A DNA stretch of 8,024 nucleotides from Xanthobacteraceae bacterium (lineage in GTDB: Bacteria; Pseudomonadota; Alphaproteobacteria; Rhizobiales; Xanthobacteraceae): contig JASHRR010000172.1 in assembly GCA_030037185.1 (NCBI GenBank), forward strand, positions 1-8,024, in the 5' to 3' direction. The notes under the pieces were generated by a model. It was not told the DNA's origin. It saw nothing but the letters and a program-made list of their open reading frames with translations, and did not search any database. Within the stretch, counting starts at the first letter, position 1; each line of letters opens with the position of its first letter. Below are positions 1 to 4,681 of the stretch, one piece after another. Made by a program: the position numbers and the translations under genes.

Positions 1-468
1 GATCAGTGCGACCGCGAGCACGATGCCGGTCGCCGCCGAGAGGAAGTTCTGATGCGTCAGACCGGCCATCTGCACCAGATAGGACATGGTGCTTTCGCCG
101 CCGTAGTTTTGCCAGTTGGTGTTGGTGATGAAGCTCACCGCCGTGTTGAACGACAGGTCTTCAGCGACCGCCGACTGCTCCGCTGGATTGAACGGCAGCA
201 GCGCCTGCGTGCGCATCAGCAGGTAGAGAATCAGAAAACCGCCGACATGGAAGAACAGCATGGCGATCGTGTAGGCGAGCCAATGCTGCTCGCGGGTCTC
301 GTTAACCCCGCCGGCCCAGTAAAGCGCGGCTTCGACAGGGCGCAACACCGGCGACAGAAAGGTCTGTTCGCCGTTGAAAACGCGGGTGATGTACCAGCCG
401 AGCGGCTTTACCAGCGCGACCACCACCGCGCAGTAGAGCAAGATCTGAATCCAGCCGATGATTGTCAT
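1..468 (-). CDS. kdpA: KdpA, potassium-binding/translocating subunit of the Kdp K+-ATPase (N-terminal part, truncated by the window edge)
   Basis: KdpA is the channel-like inner-membrane subunit of the KdpFABC complex. It selects K+ in a pore related to K+ channels while KdpB hydrolyses ATP. The 156 visible residues begin with a hydrophobic helix (about residues 3-20), then the PLG motif at 22-24, a second membrane segment at about 64-85, and the first selectivity-filter loop, [14 protein letters not shown] (112-125). [15 protein letters not shown] (134-148) follows, matching the same region of E. coli KdpA. Family members are about 560-570 residues, so roughly a quarter is present; the rest lies left of base 1. 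The ATG at 468 has an AGGT ribosome-binding site seven bases upstream. KdpF ends 68 bases upstream on the same strand, giving the usual kdpF-kdpA order. KdpB, KdpC and the KdpDE sensor-regulator would lie outside the window if present. The identification is secure. Confidence 0.97.
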   Translation of the reverse strand, partial: MTIIGWIQILLYCAVVVALVKPLGWYITRVFNGEQTFLSPVLRPVEAALYWAGGVNETREQHWLAYTIAMLFFHVGGFLILYLLMRTQALLPFNPAEQSAVAEDLSFNTAVSFITNTNWQNYGGESTMSYLVQMAGLTHQNFLSAATGIVLAVALI

Positions 469-536
469 CGTCGTACCTGTTGCGGCTGCTCGGTTTGTCG
501 GTTTGGAGCAGCGCCTCTATCCGAGATCAACATCGC

Positions 537-626
537 CTAGAACCGCTCAGGTCGCAGCAGGGCGAAGATGAGGTAGAACAGCAGCCCGGCAGACACGAAC
601 GCAGCGAGCGAATAATCCAACATCAT
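537..626 (-). CDS. kdpF: KdpF, small membrane subunit of the Kdp K+-ATPase
   Basis: This 29-residue peptide reads MMLDYSLAAFVSAGLLFYL and then ends in IFALLRPERF. It is one hydrophobic helix with the C-terminal (L/A)LxRPE(R/K)F signature of KdpF. KdpF is a single-span peptide that packs against KdpA and stabilises the KdpABC complex in the inner membrane. Two adjacent ATGs (626 and 623) are possible. The first has a GAGG ribosome-binding site seven bases upstream and is preferred; the second would give 28 residues. The GAGG shares its GA with the TGA stop of the upstream small membrane gene (nine bases between genes), which implies translational coupling. KdpA starts 68 bases downstream. Genes this short are often missed by automated annotation. 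Confidence 0.93.
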   Translation of the reverse strand: MMLDYSLAAFVSAGLLFYLIFALLRPERF

Positions 627-635
627 GACATTGCC

Positions 636-719
636 TCAAAGCCGGTCGCAGGCCATCGCGTAGCCGACGGATAGCGCAATGAAACCGAGGCCAATGGCGA
701 GCATGACAGCGTCCAGCAT
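636..719 (-). CDS. 27-residue single-span membrane peptide leading the kdp operon (unnamed)
   Basis: The peptide starts MLDAVMLAIGLGFIALSVGY and ends AMACDRL. It is one continuous hydrophobic helix with a short charged C-terminus (CDRL), much like KdpF in size but without the RPERF signature. The ATG at 719 follows an AAGGAG ribosome-binding site at standard spacing (GGAAGGAGCCCCGAA-ATG), one of the strongest in the window. The TGA stop lies nine bases before kdpF and overlaps the kdpF ribosome-binding site, so translation of the two is probably coupled. The same frame is open upstream to an ATG at 836, but that longer start has no good ribosome-binding site and a low-complexity N-terminus. 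From memory, short peptides ending in C(D/E)RL occur ahead of kdpF in other proteobacteria, usually unnamed; this was not checked by a search. A role as an extra Kdp subunit or assembly peptide is inference. Confidence 0.75.
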   Translation of the reverse strand: MLDAVMLAIGLGFIALSVGYAMACDRL

Positions 720-746
720 TTCGGGGCTCCTTCCGGCGGCCGCAGC

Positions 747-774
747 GCCGCATTGCGGCAAGCGTCCCGCTTGC
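747..774 (-). promoter_or_regulatory. Two back-to-back hairpins in the leader of the kdp operon
   Basis: In the direction of kdp transcription, the first hairpin is GCAAGCG-GGA-CGCTTGC (774 to 758), a perfect seven-base-pair stem with a three-base loop. The second is GCCGC-AAT-GCGGC (759 to 747), a perfect five-base-pair stem. They share two bases, so they are adjacent or mutually exclusive. The second ends 27 bases before the start codon of the 27-residue leader gene, and the ribosome-binding site lies outside both. No U-run follows, so a simple intrinsic terminator is not supported. They could affect mRNA stability or translation, or mark a protein-binding site. The function is unknown. Confidence 0.45.
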
Positions 775-1052
775 ACACCAATGCAGTCAACGAGATCAAG
801 TTCGGCAACCCGCCCGGGCTGCCCGCAGGTGGGCATTGTCGCATAAGTCGTCGAGAGGGATCGCAGTCCGACAGTATAGGAATCTCATAAAGATTGGTCC
901 GCGGGAACGTACCCGGATCGCCCATCAACGGCGTGGAACATTACGGCTCAACGACATCGCGGCAACCGACAGCCTGCGCTGTGGACCAATGTGCATAAGG
1001 CTCTGGAGGCACGTGCAAAATCAGAGAATTGCCCAAGCCGCATGATGCTGTT

Positions 1053-1081
1053 CTTATATGATTTTTACCCAATCCTCACAA
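1053..1081 (-). promoter_or_regulatory. Candidate sigma-70-type promoter reading towards kdp
   Basis: On the minus strand a -35-like TTGTGA (1081-1076) is followed after exactly 17 bases by TATAAG (1058-1053), close to the TATAAT consensus. It lies in the most AT-rich block of the window. Transcription would begin near 1046, leaving a leader of about 330 bases before the first kdp-operon start codon, which is long. A second -10-like TATACT at 878-873 (minus) would give a shorter leader but has no matching -35. On the plus strand a weaker pair, TTTACC (1064-1069) and TATACG (1086-1091), overlaps it and could serve the downstream small gene. All of this is sequence matching only. Confidence 0.3.
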
Positions 1082-1313
1082 TCAATATACGGTTCTTATG
1101 AAATTCGATTTTGATCTCTCTCGAATTCATATGCGCTCGGGCGCAGATTATCGTGCGGATCCGATCGGAGGATCTGGGCCGGGAGGGCGTGCCGGCATCG
1201 CGGAATCGAACGGGCTGTCGTTGCGCCAATCTGCCTCCTATCTGGGGAAGATTTTAAAACCGCGCCGGCGACGAAATCATCGCTCTTGCCTGAGCAGCAA
1301 ACGGATGTATCCC

Positions 1314-1568
1314 ATGAGCAAAGGTGAACCTCCTTCGGCGAGCGGCCCGACGCTCGCTCCCTTCCTGATCGGCAAAAACCGCCACGGAGACTGGGTGGTC
1401 CAGGACACCCGCGGTCTGCGCGGCGGCCTGTTCGTTGACCGGGCTCAAGCCCTCAAATTCGCAATGTGGGAGTGTGGAAACCGCCCTCAGGCCGTAATCA
1501 TGGTCCCTGAAGGTCTTGAACTGGACATGAGCGCAAAACCGCCGCGTCAGTTCGCACTGCGCCGGTAA
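1314..1568 (+). CDS. Conserved-hypothetical 84-residue protein
   Basis: I do not recognise a named family. The protein has a flexible Ser/Pro-rich start (residues 1-15), then PFLIGKNRHGDWVVQD (16-31), a glycine turn RGLRGGLF (33-40), a helix DRAQALKFAMWE (42-53), and the strand QAVIMVP (59-65). A strand carrying W-V-V, a Gly turn and an A-leading helix gives a compact alpha/beta unit loosely like DUF2188-type small proteins; that resemblance is by eye only. There is no signal peptide or membrane segment, so it should be cytoplasmic. The ATG at 1314 was chosen because the conserved-looking part starts soon after it and a weak CGGA lies eight bases upstream; an ATG at 1305 would add MYP. The same frame is open to 1098, but that part does not look like protein. 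It is followed by another small hypothetical gene 72 bases downstream. Confidence 0.72.
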   Translation: MSKGEPPSASGPTLAPFLIGKNRHGDWVVQDTRGLRGGLFVDRAQALKFAMWECGNRPQAVIMVPEGLELDMSAKPPRQFALRR

Positions 1569-1585
1569 TCCGCAGGCTCATGCGA

Positions 1586-1603
1586 GCCGCATAGGCATGC
1601 GGC
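1586..1603 (+). terminator. GC-rich hairpin after the 84-residue gene (possible weak terminator)
   Basis: GCCGCAT-AGGC-ATGCGGC is a perfect seven-base-pair stem with a four-base loop, starting 17 bases after the stop codon of the upstream gene. No T-run follows (CCTGCCGC comes next), so it may be a transcript-end stabiliser or a Rho-dependent pause site and not a classical intrinsic terminator. Confidence 0.35.
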
Positions 1604-1640
1604 CCTGCCGCAGCGCCCCTTCTCCACCTGGTGACTGATC

Positions 1641-2081
1641 ATGACCAATCGCACGCCAAATGGCCCAATCGATCACATTACCGGCACGATGATCGAACTC
1701 GCTCAGTGTTGCGCCGAGCATCGCATCATATTGGCAGGTTCCAACGAGCCCGACCGGATTTTTAAGCTGCACAGCCGCGGCTTTTCTCGCGTCGTCACAA
1801 CTGCAACCTGCAAACTTTCCCGTCGTCAGTATGACGTCGCCTTTGTTGAGTGGCGACAGCATTCGATCAAAGCGCTTGAGACCATATTGGACTGGCTTGT
1901 GCACTTCGTCTCGCCGATGGGCGTTTTGGTGATCTGGATCGATGCTGCGCCCGAGCGGCGGAAGCTTCACGCGGCGATCGAGAAGCTTGGTTTCCACGTC
2001 GAGACCGGCACGCGTTGTGAGAACGGCTTCGTCGTTTCGGCGCGCCGGGTCAATGTCCTGCAACAGACGATGGCTGCCTAA
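1641..2081 (+). CDS. Conserved-hypothetical 146-residue protein with a methyltransferase-like Rossmann pattern
   Basis: No named family is recognised. Strands and helices alternate in the order of a class I methyltransferase core. RIILAG (28-33) sits where the glycine-rich SAM loop would be. RVVTTAT (50-56) follows, then YDVAFVEW (64-71), a helix at 75-90, PMGVLVIWID (92-101) resembling the usual LxPGGxLvi strand, a helix RKLHAAIEKLGF (107-118), and a last strand with FVVSARR (130-136). The GxGxG loop is absent (LAGSN instead), so it may be a non-catalytic relative; this is a visual fold argument. There is no signal peptide or membrane helix. The ATG at 1641 has a GGTGA seven bases upstream. 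A 178-codon antisense frame (1578-2114) runs opposite, but its product looks like random arginine-rich translation. The downstream neighbour is convergent and its stop lies 55 bases away. Confidence 0.72.
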   Translation: MTNRTPNGPIDHITGTMIELAQCCAEHRIILAGSNEPDRIFKLHSRGFSRVVTTATCKLSRRQYDVAFVEWRQHSIKALETILDWLVHFVSPMGVLVIWIDAAPERRKLHAAIEKLGFHVETGTRCENGFVVSARRVNVLQQTMAA

Positions 2082-2136
2082 GCTCGTCCGACAAGCAATT
2101 TTTGCCGCAAGCAAGTGGTGAGGCGAGATGCACAGG

Positions 2137-3378
2137 TCACTGGGCGGGGATGAACGTCGGCCCGACCGTTCGTACCGTACGTTTGCCGGGCTCCGCTGCT
2201 GGCGCGGCGGGGTCTGCTGCGTCGGAGGGAGCGGCGAGCGGCATGTTTGCGGCCGGCTTGCGGGCCTCGGTGCGCGGCGGTGAGCGGGGGTTTTCGGGGC
2301 GCGGTTGCGACAGAGCCTTTGCGCGCTCCTCGGTTACCACAATATCGCCTCGCTCGACGGTCGAATCCTTCGTTTGTCCCAGCGCTTCGGCCCAGGTCTG
2401 CCCTGGTCGCTTGCAGCTGCAGGAGGCGATGAATTCGCGCCGGTAGCGGAACGCGTTCGGCAGGTCCTTATAGACGCCCCCGCTGCTGGAGACCGCCTGG
2501 GCGACGTCCTCGCCCGGATTGCGATGGGTGTAGAGCACCGCTTCGGCGGCGGGACACAGCCTCTGGCACGTCTGCTCGTCTTCGCCGAAGCGCGCGGGCG
2601 AGGTCGCAAATGAAATCGGGAAATAATACCCGTCGCAGGTGCGCACGCATAAGGTGCGGTAGCCAAGCTGGGGCTCCGCCGCCCCGGGCGGAACAGTTCC
2701 CCCCGGGTTGCCGAAACCGCCGAACAGCGTTTCGAAAAATCCCTTCTGCGGGGCGGCTGCGGCATATTGCGGACCGCAGTTGTTCTGGGCCAATGCGCCG
2801 AGCACCGCTTGGCGCTGCATTTCGTCGTCGGCGCCGTGGCGCGAGCGTTGCAGGTCCGCCATGGTGCGATCAATGCCGGCCCGCATCTGACCGATCTGAT
2901 TGCTGAGCGGTCCACATTGCGGCGACTGATTGGCGAAGATGGAAAATAGGCTTGGCGTCTGGCAGCCAAGCCGTTGCCATTGCGCCTGGGTGCGGTCGAG
3001 GTCCGCCTGCTGCTTGTTCAAGGTGTCCTCGATGCGGCGGGTCTGCTCAGCGCGCGCCGGGTCGGCGCCGGCGCCGCGATCGATGGCTGCAAGCTGCCCC
3101 TCGAGCCGCCCGCAAACCGGATTGGCGCCGGCAGCCGATGGGGGAGCGGGCGGCGGATAGGCCTGTGGGGGGGGCGGCGGATAGGCCTGCGGGCCGGGTG
3201 GCGGACGGCCCTGCGGGCCGGGCTGCGGATAGGCCGGCGGGACGGGCGGCGGATAGGCCTGTGGGCCGGGCTGCGGATAGGCCTGTGGGCCGGCCTGCGG
3301 ATAGGTGGCTTGTGCCGCCGCGGCCGCCGGAAGGACGAGAATCAGCAACGCGGCGCAGGCAATCCGGCGGGTTCCCAT
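2137..3378 (-). CDS. DUF2865 domain-containing exported protein with a proline-rich repeat
   Basis: This 413-residue protein begins with a clear secretion signal: MGTRRIACA, a hydrophobic core LLILVLP, and a cleavage region AAAAAQA ending near residue 24. Next comes a proline-rich octapeptide tandem repeat (about 26-80), then a helical segment (88-140, CGRLEGQLAAIDRG to WQRLGCQ). The C-terminal DUF2865 part has GYRTLCVRTCDGYYFPISFAT (split here as GYRTLCVRTCDG, 239-250, and YYFPISFAT, 251-259), TCQRLCP (270-276), YTHRNPGEDV (283-292) and FIASCSCKRPGQTW (316-329). A disordered Pro/Ala tail finishes it. Ten cysteines (89, 139, 155, 201, 244, 248, 271, 275, 320, 322) after the signal suggest disulfides in the periplasm. 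The function of DUF2865 is not known to me; an envelope location is inferred from the signal. The start at 3378 has GGAG eight bases upstream. It stands alone, convergent with the plus-strand gene ending at 2081. Confidence 0.93.
   Translation of the reverse strand: MGTRRIACAALLILVLPAAAAAQATYPQAGPQAYPQPGPQAYPPPVPPAYPQPGPQGRPPPGPQAYPPPPPQAYPPPAPPSAAGANPVCGRLEGQLAAIDRGAGADPARAEQTRRIEDTLNKQQADLDRTQAQWQRLGCQTPSLFSIFANQSPQCGPLSNQIGQMRAGIDRTMADLQRSRHGADDEMQRQAVLGALAQNNCGPQYAAAAPQKGFFETLFGGFGNPGGTVPPGAAEPQLGYRTLCVRTCDGYYFPISFATSPARFGEDEQTCQRLCPAAEAVLYTHRNPGEDVAQAVSSSGGVYKDLPNAFRYRREFIASCSCKRPGQTWAEALGQTKDSTVERGDIVVTEERAKALSQPRPENPRSPPRTEARKPAANMPLAAPSDAADPAAPAAEPGKRTVRTVGPTFIPAQ
3152..3305 (-). repeat. 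24-base tandem repeat (six copies plus a partial one) coding a proline-rich octapeptide
   Basis: Six consecutive 24-base units start at 3152, 3176, 3200, 3224, 3248 and 3272. A partial seventh covers 3296-3305. Each reads approximately (G/T)GCGGATAGGCCTG(T/C)GGG followed by CCGGG(C/T) on the plus strand. The period is a multiple of three, so on the minus strand it encodes an in-frame octapeptide of the form QAYPxPxP (variants QAYPQPGP, PAYPQPGP, QGRPPPGP, QAYPPPPP). The units differ at several bases, so the array is partly diverged. It lies just after the signal peptide of the DUF2865 protein, where a proline-rich stretch could span or interact with the cell wall; that role is inference. Confidence 0.9.
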
Positions 3379-3563
3379 CGTTCTCGCTCCTACCGTAAGT
3401 CCAACAGGCCCCCATCGAGGGACGTCATCCCCGTTGAGCCTTATCGTCTTTGATGTTTGCGCGCAGAGTTCACCTGCGTGTTCTGGTTTTTCTAAGGCTC
3501 CAGCAATCGAAGGGGAAGCCCGTTTTGTGTCGCGCGGCGCAACCCGGGTGCTGCCTCTGGCTG

Positions 3564-3656
3564 CTCCCCGTCTCCGGCTTGCGGGGAGGGGGACGCGCTT
3601 GGCGGAAACAGCAAGGCTTCGTCCCGCCTTGGCGCGCAGCGAGCGACGACGAAGCC
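3564..3656. repeat. Palindromic intergenic element with two hairpins (CTCCCCG and GGCTTCGTC stems)
   Basis: The 288-base spacer between the DUF2865 gene and maiA holds two hairpins. CTCCCCG (3564-3570) pairs with CGGGGAG (3582-3588) around an 11-base loop. GGCTTCGTC (3615-3623) pairs perfectly with GACGAAGCC (3648-3656) around a 24-base loop. The second stem begins ten bases after the maiA stop on the minus strand and may end or stabilise that transcript, though no U-run follows. Similar CTCCCCGCTTGCGGGGAG-type palindromes are, as far as I recall, common between genes in Bradyrhizobium relatives. A related stem in the opposite orientation sits at 7060-7080 of this window. The rest of the spacer (3379-3563) shows no gene or clear promoter. 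Confidence 0.55.
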
Positions 3657-3666
3657 CCGACGCACC

Positions 3667-4302
3667 CTATTCGGCGTCCGGCTGAAGGTCCGGGCGCGCG
3701 GCGTCGAATGCCGGAAGCCTGGTGGCGGCCGCCTCGGCGGCGAGGATGCCGGGAAAGCGATCAAGCGGCACGTTGAATCGCCGCGCGTTGGCAACCTGGG
3801 GCACGATGCAGATATCTGCGAGCGTCACGTGGCGCCCGAATGCATAGGGCGCGGGCTTTATCAGCGCCTCGACCGCTTCGAACCCGGTGATGATCCAGTG
3901 CTGGTACCATTCCTGGATCGCGCTCCGGTCGGCCTTGAGGACGCCGCGCAGATAGCCGAGCGGGCCGACATTGTTGAGCGGATGGATGTCGCAAGCGATG
4001 ATCTGCGCCACTGCCCGCACGTGGGCGCGTTCGATCGGGTCTTTCGGCAGCAGCGGCGGGTCGGGACAGACCTCGTCCAGATATTCGACAATGGCGAGCG
4101 ACTGCAGCAGGATTTGGCCATCATCCAGCGCCAGCGCCGGCACCCGCTTCTGCGGATTCACGGCTTGAAATTCCGCCGCATGCTGCTCGCCGCCGTTGCG
4201 GGTCAGGTGAATCGACAGGGTTTCGAAAGCGATGCCCTTTAAATTGAGGGCGATGCGCGTCCGGTAGGCGGCAGACGAGCGAAAATAGGAATAGAGTTTC
4301 AT
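3667..4302 (-). CDS. maiA: Maleylacetoacetate isomerase-like zeta-class glutathione S-transferase
   Basis: MaiA converts maleylacetoacetate to fumarylacetoacetate using glutathione, late in homogentisate (Tyr/Phe) breakdown, in the cytoplasm. The 211 residues fit the family length. The N-terminal thioredoxin-like domain starts MKLYSYFRSSAAYRTRIALN with the zeta motif SSAAYR at 9-14 and LKGI after it. The glutathione-contacting part has NPQKRVPAL (49-57) and QSLAIVEYLDE (67-77). The helical domain has CDIHPLNNVGPLGYL (104-118) and the conserved LADICIVPQV (161-170). The motif Cys of human GSTZ1 is Ala here, as is common in bacteria. The start at 4302 is where family members begin; an in-frame ATG at 4323 (or GTG at 4326) would add seven or eight residues, and neither has a strong ribosome-binding site. 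The related maleylpyruvate isomerase (gentisate route) has the same fold and cannot be excluded. No other homogentisate gene is in the window. Confidence 0.88.
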   Translation of the reverse strand: MKLYSYFRSSAAYRTRIALNLKGIAFETLSIHLTRNGGEQHAAEFQAVNPQKRVPALALDDGQILLQSLAIVEYLDEVCPDPPLLPKDPIERAHVRAVAQIIACDIHPLNNVGPLGYLRGVLKADRSAIQEWYQHWIITGFEAVEALIKPAPYAFGRHVTLADICIVPQVANARRFNVPLDRFPGILAAEAAATRLPAFDAARPDLQPDAE

Positions 4303-4344
4303 CCCGGTAGCGCCAGAGGCCATCACACAACAGATAGTTACGCG

Positions 4345-4358
4345 AGAGGGCGCCCTCT
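4345..4358. promoter_or_regulatory. Perfect 14-base palindrome between the six-cysteine protein gene and maiA
   Basis: AGAGGGCGCCCTCT is a perfect dyad in the 73-base gap between two minus-strand genes, 17 bases after the upstream stop and 42 bases before the maiA ATG. It could be an operator for a dimeric regulator or a tight hairpin in the transcript; no U-run follows. Its left part belongs to an 11-base sequence CGAGAGGGCGC (4343-4353) that recurs at 4754-4764, upstream of the neighbouring minus-strand gene. Confidence 0.3.
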
Positions 4359-4375
4359 GTCATCTGCCGTCTGAA

Positions 4376-4681
4376 TCACCTCTCGCACTCGATGGCGACG
4401 AAGTCGATGCAGCCGAGGGTGCGGCAAGCGACGTCACCGGACGCTCTGCCGACACTGATCTCGTCCGGTTCGGCCTTGCGGAATGATGTGGCCTGGGCGT
4501 ATTGGCGTGACTGACAGTAGGCGCTCGCCATCGGCTTGCCGCAATTCGCCCCGCTCGCCAGACACTGATCGATGCCGTAACCGTCAGGCTGGTTTTCGAC
4601 AATGAAGATCTTGGTTTCGGCGCCGGCCGGCAGCCCCCAAGCAAGAACGATGATCGCCGGGAAAACAACAAGATTACGCAT
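4376..4681 (-). CDS. Small secreted cysteine-rich conserved-hypothetical protein
   Basis: This 101-residue protein has a typical signal peptide: MRNLV, hydrophobic core VFPAIIVLAWGLPAG, and cleavage after AGA at residue 21. The mature 80 residues carry six cysteines (40, 47, 56, 86, 91, 99), an even number that fits three disulfides in the periplasm. Recognisable blocks are KIFIVENQPDGYGIDQCLAS (24-43), NCGKPMASAYCQSRQYAQAT (46-65) and GCIDFVAIEC (90-99). I recall similar short exported proteins in Bradyrhizobium relatives but know no function or domain name. The ATG at 4681 is preceded by GGTGGGTTGGT, a fair ribosome-binding site. maiA lies 73 bases downstream on the same strand and could be co-transcribed, with the palindrome 4345-4358 between them. 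No catalytic motif is visible. Confidence 0.83.
   Translation of the reverse strand: MRNLVVFPAIIVLAWGLPAGAETKIFIVENQPDGYGIDQCLASGANCGKPMASAYCQSRQYAQATSFRKAEPDEISVGRASGDVACRTLGCIDFVAIECER

Larger units (their letters stand above)
720..1313. other. Divergent intergenic region between the kdp operon and a small plus-strand gene; no convincing gene
   Basis: About 590 bases without a credible coding sequence. Short open frames exist on both strands (for example 836-1045 plus and 623-928 minus), but they lack ribosome-binding sites and look like translated spacer. The kdp-proximal half is GC-rich and contains two tandem hairpins (747-774). The block from about 1045 to 1130 is clearly AT-rich against a GC-rich background and holds candidate promoter elements for both directions. 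The plus-strand frame leading into the 84-residue gene is open back to an ATG at 1098. That extension has no ribosome-binding site and is rich in Arg and Ser, so it is more likely leader than protein. Confidence 0.6.

Noticed and set aside
52..540. 162-codon plus-strand frame opposite kdpA
   Set aside because: It is antisense to a certain kdpA; its product is arginine/glutamine-rich with no recognisable motif.
836..1045. 69-codon plus-strand frame in the kdp upstream region
   Set aside because: No ribosome-binding site, Arg-rich random-looking product, and it lies where the kdp leader is expected.
1578..2114. 178-codon minus-strand frame opposite the 146-residue gene
   Set aside because: The plus-strand product has a coherent strand/helix pattern and a ribosome-binding site; the minus-strand product has a low-complexity, irregular composition.
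2082..2136. Bidirectional terminator between the convergent genes
   Set aside because: Only four-base self-complementary pieces (GCAA-TTT-TTGC) were found; too weak to annotate.
3152..3305. CRISPR-like regular repeats
   Set aside because: The units are contiguous 24-base copies without spacers and code in frame for an octapeptide.
2952..3453. Plus-strand frames with ADRPAGRAADRPVG-type repeats
   Set aside because: They are the antisense reading of the proline-rich tandem repeat in the DUF2865 gene, which has a signal peptide and a conserved domain in its own frame.
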